A DNA stretch of 64,000 nucleotides from assembly GCA_963783195.1 (NCBI GenBank), contig CAWAMV010000004.1:1178001-1242000 (forward strand). The letters run 5' to 3'. Under the pieces are notes generated by a model. It saw nothing but the letters and a program-made list of their open reading frames with translations. It was not told the origin of the DNA and ran no database searches. Of this stretch, positions 51,701-60,396 are shown one piece after another. The position numbers and the translations under genes are program-made. Within the stretch, counting starts at the first letter, position 1; every line of letters begins with the position of its first letter. The DNA comes from Croceibacterium_B sp963783195. Its GTDB lineage: Bacteria; Pseudomonadota; Alphaproteobacteria; Sphingomonadales; Sphingomonadaceae.

Positions 51701-53824
51701 ATGACCGACACCCGCCGTTTCACCAATGCCCAGATCGACCGGCTGCTGCGGCCGAAGTCGGTGGCGGTCATCGGCGCGTCCGATCGGCACGGCGCGCTCG
51801 GCGCGACGCTGCTCAACAATCTCGTGCAGTATGAATTCGCGGGCGACATTTACCCGGTGAATCCCAAGCGCGACGAACTGCTCGGGCTTAAGGTCTATCA
51901 CTCCGTCGGCGAACTTCCCGAAGGTATCGATTGCGCGGTCCTCGCCATCCCCCGGCCGTTCGTGCTCGACACGGTCCGGCAACTGGCAGAGCGCGGCTGC
52001 GGCGCAGTGGTGATCTATTCGGCGGGCTTCTCCGAGGCCGGCGAAGAGGGCATGAAGGACCAGCTCGAACTCGGTCGCATCGCCGAAGAGCACGGCATGG
52101 TCATCGAGGGGCCGAACTGCCTCGGCTGCACGAACTACGTCGCGCGGGTGCCGCTGACCTTCGTCGAAACGAACATGCAGTCGCCGGGGTCGGGTGATCG
52201 CGCAGTCGGCATCGCGAGCCAGTCGGGCGCGCTCGCGGCCGTGATTGCCACCGCACTCCACCCTCGCGGGCTCTACGTCTCGACCTCGGTCTCGACCGGC
52301 AACGAAGCGGCATCGGGCGTCGAGGACTACGTCGAGTGGCTGATCGACGATCCGGCGACAAACGTGATCGCGATGTACGTCGAGAGCCTGCGTCGTCCCG
52401 CCGCCTTCATTGCCGCTGCGAAAAGGGCGCGCGAGGCGGGCAAGCCGATCGTCATGCTGCACCCGGGCAAGTCTTCGAAGGCGCAGGAATCGGCTGCCAC
52501 GCACACTGGCGCCATGGCGGGCGACTACGCCTTGATGAAGACCCGCCTCGCGCGCGAAGGCGTGATTTTCGCCGACACGCTGGAAGAGCTGGCCGACATC
52601 ACCGAGATCGCGCTGCGCTGCAAGGCGCTCCCGGGCGCAAACATGGTCGTGCTGGGCGAAAGTGGCGCGCTACGCGGCCTGGCGTTCGACATCGCGGAGG
52701 ATATCGGCCTCGACCTGTTGCATATGGACGATGAGAATTCGCCGGAACTGCGCGCGATCCTTCCCGACTTCGTCCCCGTCTCCAATCCGACCGACATCAC
52801 GGCCCTCGGCCTGTCGGAGCCGGAGATTTACACCAAAGTCCTGACAGCGCTGCTGGAGGATGAGCGCGTGGGCTCCGTCGTCGCCTCGATCATCCAGTCG
52901 GACCCGATCACCAGCAAGATCAAGTTTCCCGCCATCATCAAGGTGCTCGAGAGCGGTACCTTCTCCAAGCCTCTTGTCTTCGCCGGCGTCGACGAGGGCG
53001 CGCGAGTGCCGCAGGATTATATCGACGGCCTGCGCGCCGTCGGCATTCCCTGGTTCCCTTCGACCGAACGCGCCTACCGCGCAATCGCTCGCCTTGCAGA
53101 CCTCGCGAAGCGCGATCTCAGCGATCGTTCGGGCGAGCCGCTGGTGATCGAGGGTATGGAGACGGTCTCCGGCGTTGTGCCCGAATACAAGGCCAAGGCC
53201 TTGCTCAAGCCGCTCGGCATCGCCTTTCCGGAAAGCGAATTCGCTGCGGATGCGGAAGCTGCCGTCAGCGCCGCGCAGGCGATCGGCTATCCGGTGGTGA
53301 TGAAAGCCCAGGCGGCCGCGCTGGGCCACAAGTCCGACGCGGGCGGGGTCATCCTCAACCTCAAGTCGGCCGAAGAGGTGCGCGCTGCCTTCGACCGGAT
53401 GTACGCTAACGTCGCGGCCTACGACGCGAGCATCAGGCTGGACGGCGTACTGGTCGAGAAAATGGGCAAGATGGGCACCGAGATGATCGTCGGCGCCAAG
53501 CACGATCCCGAATGGGGCCCCGTCGTTCTCGCCGGGTTCGGCGGCGTGACTGCCGAGATCCTCAAGGACGTGAAGCTGTTCACGCCGGACCTGGGGGTCG
53601 AGCAGGTGAAAGAGGGCCTCCTCGCGCTCAAGCAGGCACCGATTCTCACTGGCTGGCGCGGCGCCCCGGCGCTCGATGTCGGGGCCCTGGCCGAACTGAT
53701 CGTTCAGATCGGCCGCGTGATGACCGGCAATCCGCGCATCCGGGAGATCGACCTCAATCCGGTGATCTTGCACCCCGCCGGCGAAGGCGTGGCTGCGCTC
53801 GATGCCTTGATGCTCGTCGACTAG
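51701..53824 (+). CDS. ferA: Feruloyl-CoA synthetase, NDP-forming acyl-CoA ligase type
   Basis: A 707-residue enzyme that activates ferulate or related hydroxycinnamates to CoA thioesters. Domain order: N-terminal CoA-binding Rossmann domain (SVAVIGASDRHGALGAT), flavodoxin-like succinyl-CoA-ligase domains (GIASQSGALAAVIA, KSSKAQESAATHTGAMAG with the phosphohistidine) and a C-terminal ATP-grasp (PVVMKAQAAALGHKSDAGGV). The ATG at 51701 with GGAGAG upstream is chosen. SYK-6 FerA is of this ADP-forming-like type, unlike the AMP-forming Fcs of pseudomonads. The linked ferC and ferB settle the role. A general ADP-forming acetyl-CoA synthetase would otherwise be possible. Confidence 0.88.
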   Translation: MTDTRRFTNAQIDRLLRPKSVAVIGASDRHGALGATLLNNLVQYEFAGDIYPVNPKRDELLGLKVYHSVGELPEGIDCAVLAIPRPFVLDTVRQLAERGCGAVVIYSAGFSEAGEEGMKDQLELGRIAEEHGMVIEGPNCLGCTNYVARVPLTFVETNMQSPGSGDRAVGIASQSGALAAVIATALHPRGLYVSTSVSTGNEAASGVEDYVEWLIDDPATNVIAMYVESLRRPAAFIAAAKRAREAGKPIVMLHPGKSSKAQESAATHTGAMAGDYALMKTRLAREGVIFADTLEELADITEIALRCKALPGANMVVLGESGALRGLAFDIAEDIGLDLLHMDDENSPELRAILPDFVPVSNPTDITALGLSEPEIYTKVLTALLEDERVGSVVASIIQSDPITSKIKFPAIIKVLESGTFSKPLVFAGVDEGARVPQDYIDGLRAVGIPWFPSTERAYRAIARLADLAKRDLSDRSGEPLVIEGMETVSGVVPEYKAKALLKPLGIAFPESEFAADAEAAVSAAQAIGYPVVMKAQAAALGHKSDAGGVILNLKSAEEVRAAFDRMYANVAAYDASIRLDGVLVEKMGKMGTEMIVGAKHDPEWGPVVLAGFGGVTAEILKDVKLFTPDLGVEQVKEGLLALKQAPILTGWRGAPALDVGALAELIVQIGRVMTGNPRIREIDLNPVILHPAGEGVAALDALMLVD

Positions 53825-54051
53825 AGGATCTTGCCAGGACCTTCGGGGCCGCTAGTTTCCCTGGCTTGCGACAGGAGAGCGTCCTCCGCCGTCTGTTTTT
53901 CGAGGGCAGCGAGATACTGTTGCTGATCCCGCTTGCGCTGGCGGCCGTATTTCTTGTCGAAGGTATTGTGCGACTTCCACCACAGGAAGGCGGCGAGGGT
54001 GATGGCGATGAGCAACATCAGCCCGTAGCCTATCATCTGCCGTTCGGTCAT
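53821..54051 (-). CDS. Small membrane protein, unknown
   Basis: A 76-residue protein with one N-terminal membrane helix (MIGYGLMLLIAITLAAFLWW) and a charged, Gln-rich cytosolic tail (KKYGRQRKRDQQQYLAALEK). It overlaps the ferA stop by 4 bases on the other strand. No family recognised. Confidence 0.6.
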   Translation of the reverse strand: MTERQMIGYGLMLLIAITLAAFLWWKSHNTFDKKYGRQRKRDQQQYLAALEKQTAEDALLSQARETSGPEGPGKIL

Positions 54052-54093
54052 TGTTGTGCTGCCTTGTCGTTCTGCCGGCCAGGGCTTTGCGCG

Positions 54094-54330
54094 TCAGACC
54101 GAGGCGTTGTCTCGGCCGATCCGCTGAATTTCCGCTTCGACTTCGAGGCAGCCCGCGTCGCTGGCGATGGCCAGATCGAGCGGGCGTCCGCCGAGGTGAT
54201 CGTTCGGTGAGTTGAGAAAGGCGATCGCGTTTTCACGACCCAGGGCCGTGAGGGCCAGGTTCGTGATATGGCCTTGTCGCTTCGCATCGGCCGGCATCAA
54301 TCGTTCTGCGTTGGAGCGGCGGAATTTCAT
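54094..54330 (-). CDS. ParS/MbcA-type antitoxin-like protein (DUF2384)
   Basis: A 78-residue protein matching the C-terminal toxin-binding domain of Xre/MbcA/ParS antitoxins: LALTALGRENAIAFLNSPND, HLGGRPLDLAIASDAG and VEAEIQRIG. The N-terminal HTH of longer antitoxins is missing. No RES-domain toxin is visible on either side. The ATG overlaps the stop of the 89-residue gene upstream by 4 bases, so those two are co-translated; that neighbour may be the functional partner. Could also be an orphan or a degraded system. Confidence 0.72.
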   Translation of the reverse strand: MKFRRSNAERLMPADAKRQGHITNLALTALGRENAIAFLNSPNDHLGGRPLDLAIASDAGCLEVEAEIQRIGRDNASV

Positions 54331-54596
54331 CGTTCTGCCCTACCGCGGTCAAGCTGGTGGAGAATACCTGTCGCCGCCCCCGGCGGCGCATGACGCGTGG
54401 TCGCGCCCACTGGAGTGATTGCCAGCGCTGTCCATGCGGCTGATGCCGCTGCTCCAAGTTCGTGCTGCCGGCGGGCTATGCGGCCGGCGAGGACCGACGC
54501 GCCCCGCTGATTTTGCACCCGCTCGAGCGGTCGGCTCGTCGAATCGGCCCGCATCTGCAGGATCTGGTGGTCGAAATAAAGCTGGTTCAAGTCCAT
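54327..54596 (-). CDS. Small hypothetical protein paired with the ParS-like antitoxin
   Basis: An 89-residue protein starting MDLNQLYFDHQILQMRADST, with a basic middle and an Ala-rich helix (LGAAASAAWTALA), then a Pro/Gly tail. It has the opening typical of short sphingomonad hypothetical proteins. It is coupled by a 4-base overlap to the DUF2384 gene. No toxin motif is recognised. Confidence 0.6.
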   Translation of the reverse strand: MDLNQLYFDHQILQMRADSTSRPLERVQNQRGASVLAGRIARRQHELGAAASAAWTALAITPVGATTRHAPPGAATGILHQLDRGRAER

Positions 54597-54795
54597 GGTC
54601 GCGCCTCCGTCACAAGCGAAAGCGCACTAGGTCTCTCAGTCGCGGGCAGCCTCGGTGGAACGTCCCCGTGATGAGCCGGATGTAGGGTTGCGGGGCGCGA
54701 TATACAAGCGCACCGCCCCGATCCCGGCGGGCTTCCGGCAGACAGGATGCTCGGCCTCCCGTTGCAGGGGCCGCAGATCCCGCGGTTCGCCGTGG

Positions 54796-55560
54796 TCAGT
54801 ACTCGAATCTGTCGCGATTGAGGACGTATTCGATACGAATGCGGACCCATTCGCCCACCTGGTACTTGCCGCCGATCATTGGCGGGCGCACGCGAAATTG
54901 CCACGCTGCTGCGAGAACGGCGCGGGCCATGTCGGACCCTTGCGGGTATTCCCCTTCCGATACGCAGTCGTCCACCCGCCAGTCGGCAACCGTGCGGCAG
55001 TTGATGATCGCCCAACCGGGCTGCGCGGTGGAGAGGTAACCGCGCAGCTCGCCGTCGGTCGGGCGGCGATACCAGGCCGCGGCGTAGAGCGGCTGGCCGT
55101 TGGGCGCTGTTCCGACGCGGCGCGAATCCGGCTGGCGATTGGGCATCTGGGGTCCGTAATCGCTAGCACCGGGCGGCGGGGCCTGGATAGGCCGTGGCCC
55201 GGTGGCGGGCGCCGGAACTTGCGGCTGCGGCGGCGGAGCAGGGGTCGGGTTGACGGGAATGACCACCGCCGGGCTGGGCGTGGGGACCGGCTGCGGCGGA
55301 GGCGGCGTCAGGGGCGAAGGGCGCGGCGCGGTTTCGGGCTTGGGCTGCGGCTGGTCGGGCTCGGGCGGGGTCGGCTCGGAATAATCCTTCGCATCGAAGG
55401 TCGTTACCTCGGCCATCGGCACGGCCGGGCCCTTGATCCCCTGGCCAAGTGTCAGCAGCGCGAGCAGGATCAACAGCTCGACCAGCAGCGTGACGACGAT
55501 CGCCGCCACGCGGCGGCCGCGTTCGGTCTGGAAGGGAGCGGTCAGGCGATCGGGGAGCAC
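54796..55560 (-). CDS. TonB-like energy transducer protein
   Basis: A 254-residue protein with one N-terminal membrane helix (VAAIVVTLLVELLILLALLT), a long Pro-rich periplasmic spacer (about residues 60-140, PPPPQPVPTPSP type) and a C-terminal domain with GQPLYAAAWYRRPTDGEL and AWQFRVRPPMIGG, similar to the TonB C-terminus. It would link inner-membrane energy to outer-membrane receptors. No exbB or exbD lies beside it, so it may be a dedicated or accessory TonB. It lies 41 bases downstream of the acyl-CoA dehydrogenase. Confidence 0.75.
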   Translation of the reverse strand: MLPDRLTAPFQTERGRRVAAIVVTLLVELLILLALLTLGQGIKGPAVPMAEVTTFDAKDYSEPTPPEPDQPQPKPETAPRPSPLTPPPPQPVPTPSPAVVIPVNPTPAPPPQPQVPAPATGPRPIQAPPPGASDYGPQMPNRQPDSRRVGTAPNGQPLYAAAWYRRPTDGELRGYLSTAQPGWAIINCRTVADWRVDDCVSEGEYPQGSDMARAVLAAAWQFRVRPPMIGGKYQVGEWVRIRIEYVLNRDRFEY

Positions 55561-55601
55561 GACGAGTGCCCCTTACCCCTTCGCGATGAATGCGGCGAGA
55601 A

Positions 55602-56786
55602 CTAGAAAGCGGAAATCCCCGTGATCGCACGGCCCAGGATCAGGGCGTGGACGTCGTGCGTGCCTTCGTAGGTGTTGACCGTCTCCAGGTTCAGCATGTG
55701 CCGGATCACCTGGTATTCGCTGCTGATCCCGTTGCCACCGTGCATGTCGCGTGCGGCCCGGGCGATCTCCAGCGCCTTGCCGACGTTGTTGCGCTTGATC
55801 ACGCTGATCATCTCGGGTGCGAAGCTGCCCTCGTCCATCAGCCGCCCGACGCGCAAGGACGCCTGCAGGCCAAGCGCGATCTCGGTCGCCATGTCGGCGA
55901 GCTTCTTCTGGTAGAGTTGGTTGGAGGCGAGCGGACGTCCGAACTGCTTGCGGTCGAGGCCGTACTGCCGTGCGGCCGCATAGCAAAATTCGGCCGCGCC
56001 CATGCTGCCCCAGGAAATGCCGTAGCGCGCCCGGTTGAGGCATCCGAACGGCCCGCGCATGCCCTGGACGTTTGGCAGCAGCGCGTCGGCCGGCAGCCTG
56101 ACGTCGTCCATCATTATCATCCCTGTGGTGCTCGCGCGCAGGGAGAGCTTGCCTTCGATCTTCGGAGCGGAAAGACCTGCCATGCCTTTTTCGAGCACGA
56201 AGCCGCGTACCTTTCCGTCGTGTGCCTCGCTTCTGGCCCAGACGACGAAGACGTCGGCAAAGGGGGAATTGCTGATCCAGGTCTTCGACCCCGAGAGACG
56301 GAAGCCGTCGCCATCCTTCCTGGCGACCGTGCGCATGCCCCCGGGGTCGGAACCGGCATCGGGCTCGGTCAGGCCGAAGCAGCCGATCAGCCTGCCGCTG
56401 GCGAGGCCCGGCAGGTACCTTGCCCGCTGCTCGTCTGAACCATAGGCGTGGATCGGGTACATCACCAGGCTCGACTGGACCGAGGCCATCGAGCGATAAC
56501 CGGAGTCCACCCGTTCGATCTCGCGGGCGACCAGCCCATAGGCGACATAACCGGCGCCCGCGCCGCCGAATTCTTCGGGAATGGTTACGCCGAGCAGCCC
56601 GGCCTCACCCATGAGCGAGAAGAGTTCGGGCGCGTCGATCTCGTCGTTGAACGCCTCGATAACGCGCGGTTGAAGCACTGCCTGGGCAAACCCGTGCGCC
56701 GCATTGCGCACCATACGCTCCTCGTCGGTCAGCTGATCGTCGATGCGAAAGGGGTCGGCCCAGTCGAAGGGCGCCATCTCGGCCAT
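55602..56786 (-). CDS. gcdH: Acyl-CoA dehydrogenase, glutaryl-CoA dehydrogenase type
   Basis: A 394-residue FAD enzyme. It shows the family motifs GLTEPDAGSDPGGM, SGSKTWISNSPFADVFVVWA and a C-terminal MHGGNGISSEYQVIRH with LNLETVNTYEGTHDVHALILGRAITG, which is typical of glutaryl-CoA dehydrogenase, including the catalytic Glu in TYEGTHD. It converts glutaryl-CoA to crotonyl-CoA. It stands alone apart from the TonB-like neighbour. Lysine or aromatic degradation would be the natural context. Confidence 0.92.
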   Translation of the reverse strand: MAEMAPFDWADPFRIDDQLTDEERMVRNAAHGFAQAVLQPRVIEAFNDEIDAPELFSLMGEAGLLGVTIPEEFGGAGAGYVAYGLVAREIERVDSGYRSMASVQSSLVMYPIHAYGSDEQRARYLPGLASGRLIGCFGLTEPDAGSDPGGMRTVARKDGDGFRLSGSKTWISNSPFADVFVVWARSEAHDGKVRGFVLEKGMAGLSAPKIEGKLSLRASTTGMIMMDDVRLPADALLPNVQGMRGPFGCLNRARYGISWGSMGAAEFCYAAARQYGLDRKQFGRPLASNQLYQKKLADMATEIALGLQASLRVGRLMDEGSFAPEMISVIKRNNVGKALEIARAARDMHGGNGISSEYQVIRHMLNLETVNTYEGTHDVHALILGRAITGISAF

Positions 56787-56846
56787 GCAGATAGTCTCCT
56801 TTGAAACCGCCCCTAGCGGTTCAGCGGAGACAAGCCAATCCGCAGC

Positions 56847-57227
56847 CTAGTCCTGTGTCGCCGCCTCCCGCGCAGCGACTGCCAGCTTGCCGATCAGCTC
56901 GCTCGGCGGGCAGGGCTTGGTGCAGGCCTGGGCCTCTGGATAGCGAGCTTCGATCTCGGGCGGCGAAACATGGCCGGAATGGAAAACGATCGGCACGCCC
57001 GCCTGGCTCAGCACATCGGCCAACGGATAGACATCCCCATCGGCAGTCTTGACGTCGAGGACGGCGAAATCGGGCATCATTCGATCGACCGCGCGCAGCG
57101 CGTTGCGCAGATCTGAATAGGGACCATCGACAACGTAGCCGAGGTCACGGACGGTTTCGGACAGGTCGAGTGCGACGATGAACTCGTCCTCGACCACCAG
57201 AACGGTGGGTCTTTCCATCTGGGCCAT
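56847..57227 (-). CDS. Single-domain response regulator
   Basis: A 126-residue receiver domain without output domain: VLVVEDEFIVALDLSETV (acidic pair), phosphorylation Asp in DFAVLDVKTADGDV, the Ser/His switch region IVFHSGH and conserved Lys in ACTKPCPP. The ATG at 57227 (MAQMERPTVL) is preferred to the start at 57251. Such stand-alone receivers signal to histidine kinases or sigma-factor regulators. No kinase is nearby. Confidence 0.88.
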   Translation of the reverse strand: MAQMERPTVLVVEDEFIVALDLSETVRDLGYVVDGPYSDLRNALRAVDRMMPDFAVLDVKTADGDVYPLADVLSQAGVPIVFHSGHVSPPEIEARYPEAQACTKPCPPSELIGKLAVAAREAATQD

Positions 57228-57340
57228 CTTTCTTCTCCGTCCCCTGTTCAAGACGTGTCGCTGCGCCGAGCGATGTTAACCAATGGCATCCCGGAGGGTT
57301 GGTTCCCGCACCCGTGATAAATACGGATGGCCGACGCGGG

Positions 57341-57853
57341 TCAGAGATTGCCGAACTCCGCCCGGTAGGCAGCCATATCGCCTTCAGCCAGCAGCCGTGC
57401 CTGCGCGCGCCAGTCGTCGCGTCTGATCCGTCCGGCAAAGGTGCCGAGCTGGGAATCCATGCGGTCGACATCCGCCTCGCTCCACGCGGCGATCTGGCCG
57501 TAGGTGGTCACGCCCAGCGAGCGCAGGAGCGTCTCGAGCTTGGGGCCGATGCCCTTGATCCGCTTGAGGTCGTCGCCCTGCCTTGCCGCATCGGCGCCTG
57601 CCGCGACCGCGGTTCCGACCCCGGCGAGCCCCCCAGGCGTTGCCGGCGGCGCGACCGCGGCGGGCGCTGAAGCTGCGGGTGCCGCGTCGATCAGCGCCTG
57701 GTTGCGGCGAGCGGTCGTGTCGGCCGTGTCGCTTTCGCGGGTTTCGCGCGTGATTGCCGTCTTGCGGTTGGCGGCAATCAACCACCACGCGACCAGTATG
57801 GCGACGATGAGGGCGATCACCGCGAAGATCCAGTTTTCGGTCAACATCTGCAT
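57341..57853 (-). CDS. Membrane-anchored helix-hairpin-helix protein
   Basis: A 170-residue protein with one N-terminal helix (WIFAVIALIVAILVAWWLIA), an Ala/Pro-rich linker (about residues 55-90) and a C-terminal HhH domain DLKRIKGIGPKLETLLRSLG, followed by a WSEADVDRM continuation. This is the arrangement of 'helix-hairpin-helix/ribosomal L21-like' proteins in alphaproteobacteria. It may bind nucleic acid at the membrane. Function unknown. It is 9 bases from the flippase gene. Confidence 0.75.
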   Translation of the reverse strand: MQMLTENWIFAVIALIVAILVAWWLIAANRKTAITRETRESDTADTTARRNQALIDAAPAASAPAAVAPPATPGGLAGVGTAVAAGADAARQGDDLKRIKGIGPKLETLLRSLGVTTYGQIAAWSEADVDRMDSQLGTFAGRIRRDDWRAQARLLAEGDMAAYRAEFGNL

Positions 57854-57862
57854 GGCGGTCTC

Positions 57863-59410
57863 CTAATCCTTGTAAACCTCGGCCGTCGAGGCCCCGTCCT
57901 TGTGGCGCTTGAACAGCATGCGGTCCTCCGGCCCGAAGCCGCGCCGCCAGATGACCCAGCCATATGCGCCGAGTATCGCCGGGATGCCGAAGACGAGTTC
58001 GGCCCACTCCGGCAGCCTGATGGCGACCTGCCCCACCAGCACCGCTGCGGCAGCCGCCCAGACGAGCGCCCAGCGCCAGTTGTTGATCGGTTCCTGAAGG
58101 ATGCGGGAGAGCATCACGGCCTTGACCACGGACGACGCCCCCAGCGCCACCATCAGTGCCCCTGCCGCGCCCGCGGCCATCCAGCCGCCGGGAAGACCGT
58201 AATGCTGAATGACGAGCATCGCGATCACGGTCAGCCCGGCCTGGAGCGCGATTGCCCCCACGCTCACCGCCAGGTTTCTCATTCGCGCGACGTAGATCAA
58301 CGCCGCTTCGGAGACGACTGCCGTTGCCGCGACCACTTCGGCCGCCAGCAGGAAGCCGAGCGCACCCGTCCCGCCGACGAAGTTGGGTCCGACAAGGCCC
58401 ATGATCGCCTTGCCCGGAATGCCGAGCGCCAGTGCCACGGCAGCCTGCGCCGCGGTGATCCAGAAACCCACCTGGCAGACCTGCTTTGCGATCGCCGCGT
58501 AATCCTTGTCCTTGAGTGCGCGGGTGATGACCGGTCCCAGGATCGGCTCGAAGCTGGTCTTGAGCTTCTGCGGCAGGCTCGCGACCTGCTGGGCGACGTA
58601 GTAGATGCCGACGGCGGCCGGCGCGGCGAACAGGCCAAGAATGAAGATGTCGAGCCGCCGGGTACCCCATTCGATTGCATCGGCAGCGGCGAGCGGCGCG
58701 CCGCGAACCGTCAGGGCGACCATCCGAGTGGGGTTCGGCGACCACCCGCGCGGCAGGCCGAAGTGCTTGAAATAGGGCCAGAGCGCCGTCAGCAGCGCTG
58801 CGTAGATCGACGCGAGATAGGCAAGCGAGAGGCCGCTTGCCGGATCGACGAACCAGAACGCACCTGCGCCGATCGAGATCGTCCACGGCTCGACCACCGC
58901 CCGCGCACGGACCGTTGCGCCGATATCGTAGCGATAGGCACAGGCGGCGAGGAGGATCTCGGTGAGAGCAAGGGCGGGGATGGCGAGGACGAGCAGCCGA
59001 TCGAGCAAGGTCCACTCGCCGCTCGGAAACATTGGCCGGGGAAAGAACCACAGGATCGCCGCCGCGGCGGCCGCGACCAGCAGCGCCGTCAACAGCCCAT
59101 CGGCCACCAGCTGCGTCTGGCCCGCTTCGTTCTCGTCGTCGGACAGGCGCTGCGCGAGGCCGCGCTTTTCGCCGAGCGTGCAGACCATCGCCACGAGTTC
59201 GACCACGACGAGTGCCGAAGCAAAGCGGCCCAGCGCTTCCGCGCCGTAGAGGCGGCCGGCAATGAACAGGAACGGCAGGCGCGCGGCGAGGCGCATGAGA
59301 AAGCCGACGAAGTTCTGCCGCCCGCCCTTGGCGAGAGCAGCGATGTCGCCGCCCGGCGGGGCGCCGGCACGTTGCGCGGGCGGCGGGCCGCCGGAAGGAA
59401 GTTCGCTCAA
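57863..59410 (-). CDS. Polysaccharide flippase (MOP/Wzx-type, oligosaccharide exporter)
   Basis: A 515-residue polytopic protein with about 14 helices and the Wzx/MATE-like layout: AARLPFLFIAGRLYGAEALG, GTRRLDIFILGLFAAPAAVGI, TSFEPILGPVITRAL, and a basic C-terminus. The TTG at 59410 overlaps the gpsA stop (TTGA), giving translational coupling; an internal ATG after residue 39 is the alternative. It exports a lipid-linked saccharide. No glycosyltransferase lies in the window. Confidence 0.85.
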   Translation of the reverse strand: MSELPSGGPPPAQRAGAPPGGDIAALAKGGRQNFVGFLMRLAARLPFLFIAGRLYGAEALGRFASALVVVELVAMVCTLGEKRGLAQRLSDDENEAGQTQLVADGLLTALLVAAAAAAILWFFPRPMFPSGEWTLLDRLLVLAIPALALTEILLAACAYRYDIGATVRARAVVEPWTISIGAGAFWFVDPASGLSLAYLASIYAALLTALWPYFKHFGLPRGWSPNPTRMVALTVRGAPLAAADAIEWGTRRLDIFILGLFAAPAAVGIYYVAQQVASLPQKLKTSFEPILGPVITRALKDKDYAAIAKQVCQVGFWITAAQAAVALALGIPGKAIMGLVGPNFVGGTGALGFLLAAEVVAATAVVSEAALIYVARMRNLAVSVGAIALQAGLTVIAMLVIQHYGLPGGWMAAGAAGALMVALGASSVVKAVMLSRILQEPINNWRWALVWAAAAAVLVGQVAIRLPEWAELVFGIPAILGAYGWVIWRRGFGPEDRMLFKRHKDGASTAEVYKD

Positions 59411-60396
59411 GCCGCCGGACCTTCCGAGGTCAGCGGGCGGGCGAGAAGCTCGGACACGACCTCCCGAGCCGGCTCGCCGCCGAGGAGCTGGTAGACAGCG
59501 CCGGTAATCGGCATGGCGACGCCGTGGCGCGCGGCGAGCTCGACAAGGACGGGCGCGGTGTGCGCGCCTTCGGCCACGGTGCGGCGGTCGGCCAGCAGTT
59601 CGTCGGGCGAAGCGCCTTCGCCAAGGGCCTTGCCGAGCGAGAAGTTGCGGCTCGAGGTGGACGAGCAGGTCAGGACCAGGTCGCCGAGGCCGCAGAGGCC
59701 CGCCAGCGTGTCGCGCTCCGCCCCCAGCGCCTCTCCGAACCGCAACATCTCCGCATAGCCGCGGGCGATCAGGGCTGCCCGGGCGTTCTGACCGAGGCCA
59801 AGGCCGTCGACGACACCGCAGGCGATGGCGAGCACGTTCTTGACCGCCCCGCCGATCTCGGCGCCGGTCACGTCCTCGGTATAGTAGGGGCGGAAATTCT
59901 GCCGGGCGATGACCGGGCTCAGCCGATCCCACTGCTCGCGCCCGCCGCCGCAGGCGAGGGTCACGGCAGTCGGCAGGCCCGCGGCCACTTCATGGGCGAA
60001 AGTCGGACCGGAAAGGATCGCGACGTCGCTTCCGGGTGCGGCATCGCGCGCCACCTCGTTCATCAGCCGCCCGCTGCCTGCTTCGATCCCCTTCGAGCAG
60101 AGAACGAGGTCGCGCGGATGGTCCGCCATCGTGCCGAGCACTGCGCCGAGATGCTGTGCCGGCGTAACGACGAGCAGGACGTCGCATTGTGACATCGCAC
60201 CCGTATCGCCGGTGGCCCGCACCCTCTCGGACAGCGTGGCTGCGGGAAGGAACAGCGAGTTGGTGTGTGCGCCGTTGATCTCCGCGACCAGCTCGGGCTC
60301 GCGCGCCCAGAGGAGAACGTCGCGCCCGTCGCTCGCCAGCATTTGTGCCAGGGCGGTGCCCCAGGCGCCCGCGCCGAGAACTCCGACGCCGCTCAC
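59407..60396 (-). CDS. gpsA: Glycerol-3-phosphate dehydrogenase (NAD(P)+)
   Basis: A 329-residue cytosolic enzyme that makes sn-glycerol-3-phosphate for phospholipids. It has the N-terminal nucleotide fold VGVLGAGAWGTALAQML, LCSKGIEAGSGRLM, VAILSGPTFAHEVA, the catalytic region TGAEIGGAVKNVLAIACG with Lys and the C-terminal GLGDLVLTCSS. Its ATG overlaps the tsaD stop. It reads in the same direction as tsaD and the flippase. Confidence 0.97.
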   Translation of the reverse strand: MSGVGVLGAGAWGTALAQMLASDGRDVLLWAREPELVAEINGAHTNSLFLPAATLSERVRATGDTGAMSQCDVLLVVTPAQHLGAVLGTMADHPRDLVLCSKGIEAGSGRLMNEVARDAAPGSDVAILSGPTFAHEVAAGLPTAVTLACGGGREQWDRLSPVIARQNFRPYYTEDVTGAEIGGAVKNVLAIACGVVDGLGLGQNARAALIARGYAEMLRFGEALGAERDTLAGLCGLGDLVLTCSSTSSRNFSLGKALGEGASPDELLADRRTVAEGAHTAPVLVELAARHGVAMPITGAVYQLLGGEPAREVVSELLARPLTSEGPAA

